A stretch of 64,000 nt of DNA. It comes from Coturnix japonica (Eukaryota > Chordata > Aves > Galliformes > Phasianidae). This document shows, piece after piece, positions 1 to 18,983 of the stretch. Numbering within the stretch: the stretch's first letter is position 1; the number at the start of each line of letters is the position of its first letter. Where the stretch lies: assembly GCF_001577835.2 (NCBI RefSeq), contig NC_029547.1, positions 62,429,110 to 62,493,109 on the forward strand, read 5' to 3'. The position numbers were made by a program, and so were the translations under genes. Under the pieces are notes generated by a model. The model was given only the letters and a program-made list of their open reading frames with translations. It did not search any database and had not been told where the DNA came from.

Positions 1-611
1 AATGTTCTGCTCAAAAGTTAAAATCTAGAGGTAGCATAAGGGAAGGCTGATGTTAATTAAACTGCTTAAAAGCAGCACTGGCCACAGCACTTCTCTTCCT
101 AGTGGGACAAAGGGAATTTAAAAGGCTGTATCAGAGTATTCTTAGTAAGATAGAACTTGCTGTACTTCCCTGAACTGGTTCCCTTGTTCCTAAAATTCTA
201 ATGAATTCCTGATTGTAGAAGTGTAGTTACTCAGATTAGTTTCCAGAAGTCCCTTCATGAGAGACAGAAAAAGCCTAACTGGCTTTAGGTTGTGCCTCCC
301 ACTTCCTTGTAGAAGAACTTCAGTTAAAGCAGAAGTTTTGAATCTGGAAGTAAAATGTAGTGTTTCACACTTCTGTTACATCTATTGTGTGTTCCCTCAG
401 ACGTGAGTCAGATTTCTTCTAATAGAGAGGTGTTAATGCCTTTAGAACCCTTACCTAACTACAGTACAACTGGGAAACTGACTAATACAAGTAGTGAGAG
501 AACTGTGAAACAAGATGTTAAAGGCTACAGAAGCTTGTTTTAGCATGATATGGAAATTGTACTGTTACTTTGAGTCCATTTGCAAACTAAAGTAAATGTT
601 TTCTTTCACAG
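1..611 (+). other. DNAJA1: DNAJA1 intron, 3' part (window begins inside the gene)
   Basis: This AT-rich stretch ends in a pyrimidine tract and an AG at 610-611, which is the acceptor for the first visible DNAJA1 exon. I searched it for the J-domain or Gly/Phe-rich exons that precede this point in DNAJA1 and found none. It is therefore read as intron. No repeat was recognised. Confidence 0.8.
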
Positions 612-3600
612 GCAAAAATGTGGTCCATCAGTTATCAGTGAGTTTAGAAGATATGTACAATGGTGCAACAAGAAAACTTGCACTGCAGAAGAATGTTATA
701 TGTGACAAATGTGAAGGTAACTGTGAAATGTTGACTATAATTCCTTCTCTCTGGAGATGCAGAATTAACTTATGCATTGCCAGAAGCAATGAGAGATCTC
801 TGTTACCCATCTCTGATTTTTCTCTCCAGGTCGTGGTGGTAAGAAGGGTGCAGTAGAATGCTGCCCGAACTGCAGAGGGACAGGCATGCAAATCAGAATT
901 CACCAGATTGGGCCGGGCATGGTGCAGCAAATCCAGTCTGTGTGTATGGAGTGCCAGGGGCATGGAGAGCGCATCAGCCCCAAGGACCGCTGCAAGAGCT
1001 GCAACGGCAGGAAAATTGTTAGGGAGAAGAAAATACTAGAAGTGCACATTGACAAAGGTGAGGTGACTTGGTAAGATGCAGGGTTAACCTTGGTTGTACT
1101 GACGCTGCCTTTGTAGTTCTTAAACATTAACAAATGCGTAGTGTCAGCTTGGTGAGTGGCACCCTTGAAAACAATGGACTAGACTTTTACCGTCTTCAAC
1201 AGTAGACCTGTGTTTAGGGAATGTTTGCGCTATGTTAATTTTTTGTGTGCATAGTGAATAACAAATGGAGAAATGTGCAATATTGTAAGTAGTGAATTAT
1301 TTTTATCTGGTGCTGTTCTGTAAGTGCAAGTTGTGATCAGGTAAACATGTCACTTGGTTCAGCTTTCGCAATGAGTTTTCTGTGTGTCGGGAAACTATGC
1401 AGACTCCGATCACTTCTACTGTGTTTCAGTGTGAAGGGGAACCAGGTCTGCTACAGTAATTGGGTGCAAAGATGGTGCTAAGCCTGTAATGCTTGGAACT
1501 GTTTGCAATGCAACCCCTACAGTACTGCTCAGCATAGCTGATATTTGCCTGGCAAAATGTAATTTAATATATGAACCCTCACGGTGGTGGGAGAATGCAG
1601 TGTGTTGAGTGTGACAAATACTTTTCCCCTGGGGATTTCCAGAAGTTGGATGGACAAATCTTGGGAGTAGTGCAGCTTTTCTGACAAACTGTGCTAGCAA
1701 GCATGTAACTGCTACAGAGTAACTACTGATTATTTTCTGAAACTATTTTGTTTAGATGTACCTTACACATTATATAGTATCTGGGTTTGTTTTTAGCTGA
1801 GAAAACATTACTTTTTTTTAATAAGGAGATAATTTAGAAAAGCTTTTCTTCTTTTACTCTTTTCATAGTTGGAAAAAAAAACTGAGTTAGCATGATTCAG
1901 CTAGAATTTACTTACAGTGACTTCTGCGTAGGTGAAATGGGTTTCTTACTTGACAGGAACAATCTTGAGGAAAGTAATTCTTGCACTATGTAGTTGCTGA
2001 AATCAAGTTTCTTGTGTATCTCCCACATATAGTTCTAAAACTTAGGTTGATATGTTGTTTTTCAAAACGAATTCTGTGTGCAGCATTCATTTTCTTGTCA
2101 TACTGTTACTTATATTGATGCCCCTTACAGTTTTTATCTTGACAAGTGGTAGTTCCAAGCTTTTTAGGTGAGCTTAATAGTTTTGAGCTGTATCCCAGTT
2201 TGGCAGCATTAAGATCTGCTGGAATTGTGAGTTGATTTGAGGGGGAGGAAGTTCCTGATATCTTGAATTTCAATATAAAGTTACATCCTGATACTGTATT
2301 ATGCCTCTAAAAGTATTTCTTGCTACTGTTCTTTGTTTTTAAGAAGCTGACAAAGTTGTTTTTTCTTTAATAGGAATGAAGGATGGTCAGAAAATAACAT
2401 TCCATGGTGAAGGGGACCAAGAGCCAGGACTAGAACCAGGGGATATTATCATCGTCTTGGATCAAAAAGACCACTCTGTGTTTACGAGGTAAAAATTTAA
2501 GTCCTCTGTGTTAACACTTGAGATACTTGTTCAATTGCTTCCATGGTTACAAAGGACTTTTTTATCCTGGGAAGATGAGTAGATAGGATCATGTGGCTAG
2601 AAGTCACCCGTGAGTACTGATGTGTGCAGAAATCCTGTTTTCTTTTTAGTTAAAACCATCTGTGTTCTAACAGCAGCAGATATGTTTGTGTGAGCTTTGG
2701 CAATGGAATATCTGAATACTTCCTTGCTTTTTTTATGACAGTTCTCTCCCTTGTATTAGAAGTCATGGCTTAGTGTAGGCCACTATTTATTGCCCACTTG
2801 ACTCCAAGGCACTAAAAAGAAATTGCAGTATTTTATTTTTTTCTTAAGGAATCCTGTCTATAACAGACTTTTTCAGTGTAGCATATACTTTTCTGACCAA
2901 AAGCAAATTGCCACACTCCCACCTAAGTGCACTAGCAGTGTAATCATTCATTTACTTCTGGGAAGCATTGAGCATGTCTAAAGTATTTTGTTACCTGTAG
3001 TACTGCCTTGGTGTTGCAGATGTCTTTGTTTCAGGTTACTCTTCATGGAATTAGCCTATCCACTACTTTTTAGACTTAAGTAGTGCTGGTCATCTTAAAT
3101 GTCTTGTGTTGCATTTGGTGTTTCATTGCTTCTGTTTGGAGCATTAAGGAAGAAGCCAATGGAAGTAGAAGGACATTTCATACCCACAGCTGGCACTGTA
3201 CTTGTGGATAGGAATTAAGAGTAAAGATTGGTAGGAAACCAACAGCTGGTCTGCATGACTGTCCTCTGTGGTGCTGAACTCTGTGCCAAAAGAACACTGT
3301 TCTATGCTCAGGTTAAGAATCAGTTCTGTTCATGTTGGTTGAAATTTGCTGATTTTTCTTATAGTTAAACCAGGTGCTCAGTCAGTTATGCTAAAGGGAC
3401 AGCTTGAACAAACTGTTGGCATGGCTACCTGGGTATTGAATTCATAGCTCTGCTTGCTTATTTTTGTCCATCTTCCTTCCCACTGCCTTCATTGCTAGTG
3501 TCCTTAGGGAACCCTTGATATTAATGGTCTTCTAGTCTTGTGCTGAGGTCATGCTGTTTCTGGGACAACTGGAGTGTTGCTCTTCTCCCTTCGCTGTCTA

Positions 3601-5790
3601 TAATTAACTTCTCAGGCAAGTCTTATTCCTGAGACCTTTAAAATAGAGTGAGTGAAATAACTAAGTTCTTTTAATAGGCCTGAAGATTTCTTAGCCCTTG
3701 GACATGCATTGCATGCAGACATCACTTGCACTGCTTTACTGAGATCAGAATAGGTAACTAAAACAGTTACATCTGCATACTTTGTTGTTTGTTCTTGGTC
3801 TTCCACCTGAACCCAGAGTGGGCACAACGTGCTTACGCTTCCCTAGTATCAGGTCTTCAGAAGTTGACTATAAGAGAATGGTGTCGAGTTTGCCAATGCA
3901 GCCAAGAGTGTTAATCTACATAAAAAGGAGTTAACCATCCCTGGTGCAGTTCTTATGCTGAAAGTCTTTCCTAGAATAGAAAAACAGTACTGAAGTAAAA
4001 CTGAATACAGCTAAACCTTATTGCATGTGTGTCTTTTTAATAAATGTTTGTTTTAAATAGTTAATAACAGCTCTTGGTATGGATACTGTTTCATAATTCA
4101 TCCTTGAGCTGTTGCTTTAATAAATACTACTTCAATTGTCCAGACTTATATTAAAATTATTTTCTGTAGTAAGTTTGCTAATAAGGTGAATTTGATCCTT
4201 TTATTGCTTCCTTGTCACTGTTATTGATTGGTTCTACTATAGACGAGATGAAGACCTTCTTCTGTCCATGGATATACAACTGGTTGAAGCACTGTGTGGC
4301 TTTCAAAAGCCTATCACAACGCTGGATAATAGAACTATCATTATTACCTCCCATCCTGGTAAGTGCTTGCTTTCTGCTGAAGTCCAAGCATAGGTAAGCT
4401 GTAAGCTTAAAGGAACAGAAGCTGTCCCTCTTCTTGCACAGAAGGAACACATCAGTACCAGGCTTTTTCTTCCCAGCCTTTGCAGTACCAATCTTGTAAC
4501 AAGAAGGAACTTTTGGATAGTAGTCAGCAGTGACTTATTTCTTTATGTGATACAGTAACATGAGGGAGAGGTCAGCTTGGCCTTGTCAAATGTTGATTTT
4601 CTTATTATGAGGCTCTGGAAAGATGGTCTGAATAAATGAACAGGTGTGTTTTGTACCGTGGTGTAGGGTAAGCTCTGCTTGTTATGGCACTTGCTTGCTT
4701 TCTAGCCAGTGGATTGTTAGTGGAAACATATTGAATGCATGTGTTAGAATACAAAAGGCTTGCTTAAAAGTATAAGCAGGAATACAGAAGATGATGCAGA
4801 TACACATCATGATCATCACAGCAATAAAGAAATCTTCCTGGCATGAGAACTGCGTGTCGTGTTGCAACTTGTAACAGTAACAGACCTTCCCTCATGGACA
4901 CTTGAAGGCCACAGGTCTCTGAAAACCACTTTTTCAGCTCTGGAACTGATGGAACACTTAGCATACTTGTAAGTGTGCTTCCTTGGGAAGCATAGCAAGG
5001 TTACAATAGTGTAATGTGGATGTCAGCCAGCTTTCTTACTTGGAAGTTAGCAGGCATCAAGTCCCTGTCAGAGTGCTGCAATCAGTGTAGTTGTCTCTAC
5101 ACAGTGCAGAAAGCTACATAAATCTTGAAGGGAGTGGAAACTAGATCTGCTACTGCTTCCTGCCTATGTTCCTTCTTTTGCTTTTGTTTTTTAGGCCAGG
5201 TTGTGAAGCACGGGGATATTAAGTGTGTTTTAAATGAAGGCATGCCAATTTATCGCAGACCATATGAGAAAGGACGTCTCATCATAGAGTTCAGGGTAAG
5301 TGTGTCAATGTAATTCCAGAGCACACAGGTCAGCACCTGATTTCCATCCAGAAGCTTACTTATTCTCTGGAGAAAAGCTGATGGCTGGGAGCTGTGGCAG
5401 GAAGCTCTTTGTGTGAGAGGAGATTTGACATCTCTGATACCTGATATTTCCTAAAGCACTAGGGTTAAGTCATCTGTGATGATAAAGCTGGCTTTGGCAG
5501 ATAATTTGACCCATAATTTAATGGAAAAAGGTAAGTTCAAGTATCTCAACTCCATCTCTTGATGATTTCAGGTGAACTTCCCAGAGAGTGGCTTCCTTTC
5601 CTCAGATAAGCTGATGTTACTTGAAAAACTGCTGCCTGCGAGACAGGAAATAGAAGAAACTGAGGAAATGGAGCAAGTGAACTTAGTGGACTTTGATCCA
5701 TCTCAAAAAAGAAAACATATCTATAATGGGGAAGTCTATGAAGATGATGAACACCACCCTAGAGGCGGTGTTCAATGTCAGACCTCATAG
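612..5790 (+). CDS. DNAJA1: DnaJ homolog subfamily A member 1, C-terminal six coding exons (partial)
   Basis: DNAJA1 is a type I Hsp40 co-chaperone that delivers clients to cytosolic Hsp70 and stimulates its ATPase. Coding exons are 612-716, 830-1057, 2374-2488, 4243-4358, 5195-5295 and 5572-5790, all with GT-AG introns and matching phases. They encode about 293 residues, corresponding to roughly residues 105-397 of the 397-aa family protein. The zinc-finger region is split between the first two exons and shows four CxxC units: CDKC, CPNC, CMEC and CKSC, the first three each followed by a CxGxG-type turn. The substrate-binding beta domains follow (for example [13 protein letters not shown] and [13 protein letters not shown]). 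The protein ends in CQTS, the CaaX box that is farnesylated in this family. The J domain and G/F linker lie upstream of the window. Identification rests on near-identity to the remembered vertebrate protein over every exon. Confidence 0.97.
1058..5194 (+). other. DNAJA1: DNAJA1 introns 1058-2373, 2489-4242 and 4359-5194
   Basis: These are the three large introns of the visible part of the gene. The shorter introns are 717-829 and 5296-5571. They are AT-rich and unremarkable. I saw no LINE, LTR or RNA gene in them, and the short open frames they contain resemble nothing known. Confidence 0.75.
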
Positions 5791-5931
5791 AAGGGCCATC
5801 AGTAACTTGTGATGCTCGTTTTGTATACATTAGTGGATGAGTGAAGGACTACAAAGCAGTTGACCGTCACTTCCTGCTATTCGTTGTTATAACCAGCCAT
5901 AGTTGTTCCATCTAAAAGCATAAAGGAAAAA

Positions 5932-5937
5932 AATAAA
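5932..5937 (+). terminator. DNAJA1: DNAJA1 proximal poly(A) signal AATAAA
   Basis: A canonical AATAAA lies about 140 bases after the stop codon. The downstream 40 bases are only weakly GU-rich, so usage is uncertain. Confidence 0.55.
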
Positions 5938-6326
5938 CTAATGAAACTGACTCTGCAACTTGTGTAAAGCTCCAGGATGCACGCTCAAATCAAATTGAGC
6001 ACACTTCACTTCTGCCTGATGATACAAGACAACTTTCTCACCTGCTAGTCTTTTCTTTCAAGCCTTGTAATTCCTGTATTTGTGCAATTGCTGAGGCTTA
6101 CACTAAGCTGCTGTGGTGATCTTTTTGTGTATTCTAAGTCTTATACTCCAAAATATGCACAAGTGCATATAAGTCACGGTAAGACGTAGTTGCTAAGTTG
6201 TGTACCAGTTAGGATAACATGTTAATGTGTGGGGTTTGCACTGGTGTTTGTCAAGTAGGGACTGACTCTTAACACAGCCACATAGTACATGAAGCTAACA
6301 AGGATGTGGACAGTCTTTGTAAACCT

Positions 6327-6332
6327 ATTAAA
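6327..6332 (+). terminator. DNAJA1: DNAJA1 candidate distal poly(A) signal ATTAAA
   Basis: This common AATAAA variant is followed by a moderately GU-rich stretch (ATCTGTGAGTT). It would give a 3' UTR of about 0.55 kb. Confidence 0.35.
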
Positions 6333-6359
6333 GTCACATGATCTGTGAGTTCTCAAGTT

Positions 6360-8660
6360 CCTGCTCTTAAGGTCAAACAGTGGTGTTTTTTTTCTTTGCC
6401 ACCTCTGTTATAACCTTGGAGCTGAATGTGAGGCTTCATTCAGGTCATTGCTGACTGCTTTTTTGCTGATGTTCTGCACAATACTGTGTTTAGAGCCAAT
6501 GGTTGTTTGGCTACTGCAGGAGCTTCCTTTGCTACCATGCATGAGTGAAAAACTCCAGGCCTTTATCAGCACATGTGCTGTTTGGGGATAGCCTGCCAGC
6601 ATGCGAAGCTTTTCTTTGCCCTTAATTACTGAAATTGGATACCCTACAGTGGTATGTCATGGAGAGCACTGCTCACCCTGCTTGTGGGCATATGCAAGCC
6701 TGCAGGAGACAGAAATTTATTATCAGCCATTGTCCCAACTGACACATCAAGGATGTTCTGAATTCAATGTGTTGTGTGCATTATTTTAAGCTGACTCTTG
6801 AAAATTCTGTATGAATGTTCTAATTATGTAGATGAAGCGTTTCCAATATAATTGCAAAATTGTTCATTGCCTCTTTTCTTAGAGCAGCTGTTGGTTTAAA
6901 GATACCACACCCCTCATTTTTAGCAGCTATTCACAGAAAGATCCTTGTAAAAAAAAAAATCTTCTTTCATAAAATATGCTGAGAAGACAAGTCCAGATGT
7001 AACATCCAGCGTGGCCTTCTTAATACCATCTGGTTCAGGACACAGCTTACACTTCCCATACCATGCTGAAGAAGTTGTTGTATAGTGAATTGTTCGTCTT
7101 TCACAAAATGGCTGCCATGGGGCTGGTGTGTTTGTTATGTTGCTGGAAGCAGCTCATGAAGGAAACCTCTTAAGTTGCAGGTTTCATTTTATATAAGACA
7201 GCTGGTGATAAAGTTCCTGAACCTCAACTACACTTCCCTTTCTGGTAGCTACAGAGTAGATATCCTCTCTAGCAGGACCTTCTCAGCAGGAAAAGGTCCT
7301 GCTGCTAATACACAAAGGGTAGCAGGAGTAACACTGGTTTAAATACTCCATTTTAAAACCAGCTTGAGACTAGCAGAGTCCACGTTCCCCCCCACAAATA
7401 GATCTCAATTCTCATTGCTAGGGCTATGAGGAGGAATGGAACACTCCCACTGCCTTCTACTCAAGACAACCATCATGAAGGCAGACATCTGTTTCTGGTT
7501 GTCTGCCTCAAGGGAATGAAAGCTAGGAAACAATAGCAGGGTGAGCCCGTTGGCCCCCTGCCCCTACACAGCATGTTTTACTGCCTGGAGAATACAGACT
7601 ACATGAACGCACAAGCTTTGGTGTGTGCTTGCCTTCAGGAATGCCCACATCCTGGAGACCAGGGGCAATTATGGGAATTAGATTCTCAGAGGCCAGCAGC
7701 CACCTATGAGGATTATTTAATCCCTCTAAACCAAGGAGATTTGGCTGCTGTGTAAGCCATTCTCAAAGGATGTTTTTGTTCTGAGAAAGTTTTGTACAGA
7801 AGAGACCAACTCTTCAGTTCTCAGCTGTGCTAAACCTTACTAAGAAGGCAGGGAGGGACTGATTTTTATATGCTGTACCTGGTAGGTAAGTTCAGATTTG
7901 TGTGTCACTTGGACAAACCCCATAACATCAGAGAAAAGTTCCCAAGCATTCAGTGAAAGACTGAACCACCATGATCTGCCAGGTCTGAACTGACCTATGG
8001 AACTTAATTTCATAGAACCCCAATGCCAAAAACACTGCATGCTCCTACATATCACAGAACCAGCCAGTTCCAAGTAAAATAATTCAAGAGCAAAAGTAAG
8101 GCCCGTTGGTGAAGAGGTGAACAATGCTTTCTTTAATGCTAATTAAAGCATTCAAGGTCATCTTGTTGAAATCAAGTAACCCTGGGCTGATTCTCCAGAG
8201 ATAAAATCTCTCCCAAGATTACACTAAAAAACAATTAGGAGTATTTTCAAGATTACCATTATACTTCCATGCCCTTTGTCAGTAATTGTACACATTAAAG
8301 CCACAGCCAAGGAGGGAAGTCGCACCATGGTCCTTTCACAAGCATTAGTACCTACTATTCCCTGCTTTTAAGCCCTGATACCTGAAGCAATAAACTCTAA
8401 AGGTTCTAAATAAGGACTGTAAGAAAGGCCAGATTTCCTCTGAAAATGTACCTAAAAATCTTTTAAACACTCAGCATTTGTACAGACCTATTTGATAGCA
8501 CGACTTTTCATTCAGAGAACAGTGTAAGATCTCATTTAATCATCTGAGGATTAGCTGTTCCAATGTAACCTGAAAGTCAGAAACAAGTCGGATAATAAAA
8601 ACAGTGTCAGACACTTCCAACACACAGGTGTATTTTCAGGCAGAAAAAAAATAATAATCA
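6360..8660. other. Spacer between convergent DNAJA1 and SMU1
   Basis: The two genes point at each other across this AT-rich spacer, about 2.9 kb from the DNAJA1 stop to the SMU1 poly(A) signal. No convincing ORF, repeat or RNA gene was seen. Part of it may be extended 3' UTR of DNAJA1. Confidence 0.6.
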
Positions 8661-8683
8661 CTTTTTGCTACCTAAAAAATAAC

Positions 8684-8689
8684 TTTATT
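8684..8689 (-). terminator. SMU1: SMU1 poly(A) signal
   Basis: The plus strand reads TTTATT, which is AATAAA on the gene strand. About 60 bases further along the gene strand is a GU-rich tract (CCTGTGTGTTGGAAGTGTC). A signal followed by a GU-rich downstream element is the arrangement expected of a real cleavage site, placing the mRNA end near 8660-8670. Confidence 0.75.
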
Positions 8690-9674
8690 GCTATACCTAA
8701 GGGAGTAAAAAACAATTTAGGAAGTAAAACATTACAGCTAACACAGAACTAAACCTAGATTTGCAGTGAACAAGCAGTGCTGTATGAGAAGTTACGCTAA
8801 CATCATTTTACATTTCTTATTACCAATCACACACAGGTCAGTGCTGACGGGTTAGTCCCTGGCTGACAGTCAACACTCGCATTAGTATCCTGCCCACCAG
8901 CTGAGAAAGAGTGTGGGGTTAACTTGGAGCTCATTTATTAAGTCATTATGTACTGCCTGAAGGAAAGCATTCTACAAGAGATAAAAACAGGAAGTAGAAT
9001 CAGATCTACATGCATCTGTCCAATCATTACATACAAAATATTTATTTTATCTGCATCCTACAAAAGCTATTGTCAGACTTGAGAAGATCCCAGTGAACAT
9101 CTGTAATGGTATGCACTAGCCAGCATCTCAAATGATCATCTGTTCCAAATGGAAGAGCCTGAGATTGTTTTACCTTAGTGTGGGACATATGCATCGCTGG
9201 TACCATTAACTAGGCCCACTTGAGTGTGCTATGCCTTTCTCAAAGAAGAAGGTAAGTTGAAATTCAAGGTATTAATGTAAGTGCAACATCACTGCACTGG
9301 GGACTTGGTCTGTGTAAAACAGGCCTGTTTTAGAATACTGATCCCGAGGCCTGTTTCAGTTACAGCTGGTCTGGAGACAGTTTACACTCAGGTAACTCCT
9401 TCTAGCCTGGAAGCAAATGAAAACAAATGACAAATACAAAGTAGAAACAAAAATACATTTCACTGCCACGTCAGGCAGTTTTATAAAGGGAAGCCCTATG
9501 AAACTGGGAAGAAAATGCATTTAGTTCTGAGGAAGCTACTATGCATAATGAAAAGGAAACACAGCAAAACACACTGGTCTAGAAAAGCTCCTGTCTTCAA
9601 GGAGAGGACAGAATAGTTTTATCTACATCCCAGGAAAACTGCTTTCATTTCAGCAGTGGAAAGTAGGATGCCGC

Positions 9675-9716
9675 CTTATCCCCATATCATGTAAAGCCTT
9701 CTTATCCCCATATCAT
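9675..9716 (-). repeat. 26-bp tandem duplication in the SMU1 3' UTR
   Basis: The 16-base word CTTATCCCCATATCAT occurs at 9675-9690 and exactly again at 9701-9716, a period of 26 bases. It looks like a recent local duplication. Confidence 0.8.
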
Positions 9717-10069
9717 TTACTCAAAAAACAAAGTACTGTTCTGTATTCTGGTAACCTGTTGTACGTTTAATTCCGAGCTCATTCAGCTTTATGAAGAGCA
9801 TATGAGCACACACTTCAGGAGACAGAGCAACCATTCGCACAGAAGTTGCTTTGGCTAATGTGGTAAGAACAGGAGTCTTTTAAATCAACTGATGCTATAC
9901 CTAGCATAAATCTAGCTATTTTTTGATCAAGAAATAGAAATGATATTGTCTGTAAAACTGAACTAAAACTGAGCAACTGTCATGCTCTGTGTATTGAGAC
10001 CTCGTAAAAGCACAAACATCAACACCCCGCAAACAAGAGGCACACTGCACAGCTTATTGTAAAACCAAG

Positions 10070-18098
<8,029 letters not shown>

Positions 18099-18149
18099 CT
18101 AATGGGCTCGTCCTGCCCCTATGAACTGGGAGCAGGATGGACGTTGGTG

Positions 18150-18521
18150 TAGGTTAACATGGTCAGCAGGGACAGGGAGGGGATTGTCCCTCTCTACTCT
18201 GCTCTTGTGAGGCCCCATCAGGAGTACTGTGTCCAGGTGTGGAGCCCTCAGTACAAAAAAGATATGGAGATTTTGGAAAGGGTCCAGAGGAGGGCCACAA
18301 AGATGATCAGGGGGCTGGAGCACCTCCCTATGAGGGACAGGCTGAGGGAGTTGGGTTTGTTCAGCCTGGAGAAGAGAAGGTTGCGGGGTGACCTCATTGC
18401 AGCCTTTCAGTACCTGAAGGGAACTTACTCCCAGGAGGGGAGTAAACTCTTCGAAAGGGCTGATAATAGCAGGACTAGGGGAAATGGTTTTAAGTTAAAA
18501 GAGGGAAGATTTAGGTTGGAT
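18150..18521 (+). mobile_element. Young CR1 LINE fragment upstream of SMU1, lacking its 3' end
   Basis: The plus strand carries CR1 ORF2 sequence ([20 protein letters not shown], then [15 protein letters not shown] and FERADNSRT). It stops abruptly near 18521, where other CR1 copies continue into the 3' UTR. Over 72 shared residues it differs from the copy in SMU1 intron 2 at only four positions, and it is inverted relative to it. The missing 3' end suggests a later deletion or rearrangement. The 5' boundary is approximate. Confidence 0.93.
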
Positions 18522-18559
18522 GGACCCTCTGGGTACGGCACTGCACAGCATCGGGATTG

Positions 18560-18983
18560 CTAAGGGTGTGGGATAACATCTGGCCTGCCTGTCTGCATGT
18601 GTCAAACAAAGGATGTTACTCACTGTTTGCAGGCCTGAAATCAACCCAGTGGGAGCATGGATGTGGTTGTGCACTGCATAAGGCAGTGTTTAAATAGGAA
18701 GGGATTTGTTGGCATATAGTGAGTGCTGTGCTTCGGGGCTGTAAGAGATATAAAGTGGAGCTGCTCTAGGCACAGCCTTCCAGAGTGAAGGGGACACAAC
18801 ACTGCTAAGCACACAGAGAGGAGCCCATCCGTATTGCTGGACTGTGACCGAGTCCAAAAGTCTGCAAGCCCTGGTTAATGCTAAAAGTCAAATAAAGCTT
18901 ACTGTCCCTCCTCACTGCCTCCAGGCTGAGGTGGAGCTGCCTGGAAGCAAGATTCTTACGTGGGTTGCTGGTCACACTAAGGG
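18560..18983 (+). repeat. Target-site duplication flanking the solo LTR
   Basis: CTAAGGG is present at 18560-18566 and exactly again at 18977-18983, directly bordering the LTR. The true duplication may be six or seven bases, since the first base could match by chance. Confidence 0.8.
18567..18976 (+). mobile_element. Solo LTR of an endogenous retrovirus, 410 bp
   Basis: The element begins TGTGGG and ends TCACA, has TG...CA ends, and is flanked by a direct repeat. Inside, a TATA box (TATAAAG at 18749) is followed 142 bases later by AATAAA at 18891-18896, the U3-R-U5 order of an LTR. No internal retroviral sequence adjoins it, so it is a solo LTR left by recombination. The perfect flanking repeat suggests modest age. 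The family was not assigned. Its promoter points away from SMU1. Confidence 0.85.

Larger units (their letters stand above)
5791..6355 (+). other. DNAJA1: DNAJA1 3' UTR (distal end uncertain)
   Basis: This AT-rich sequence follows the TAG stop at 5788-5790. It contains an AATAAA at 5932 and an ATTAAA at 6327, so two mRNA ends are plausible. I cannot tell which is used, and a longer 3' UTR is possible. Confidence 0.6.
8665..10069 (-). other. SMU1: SMU1 3' UTR
   Basis: This runs from just after the TAA (10070-10072) to the poly(A) signal at 8684, about 1.4 kb. TTTATT motifs near 9045 could act as earlier poly(A) sites. It contains the short duplication listed separately. Confidence 0.7.
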
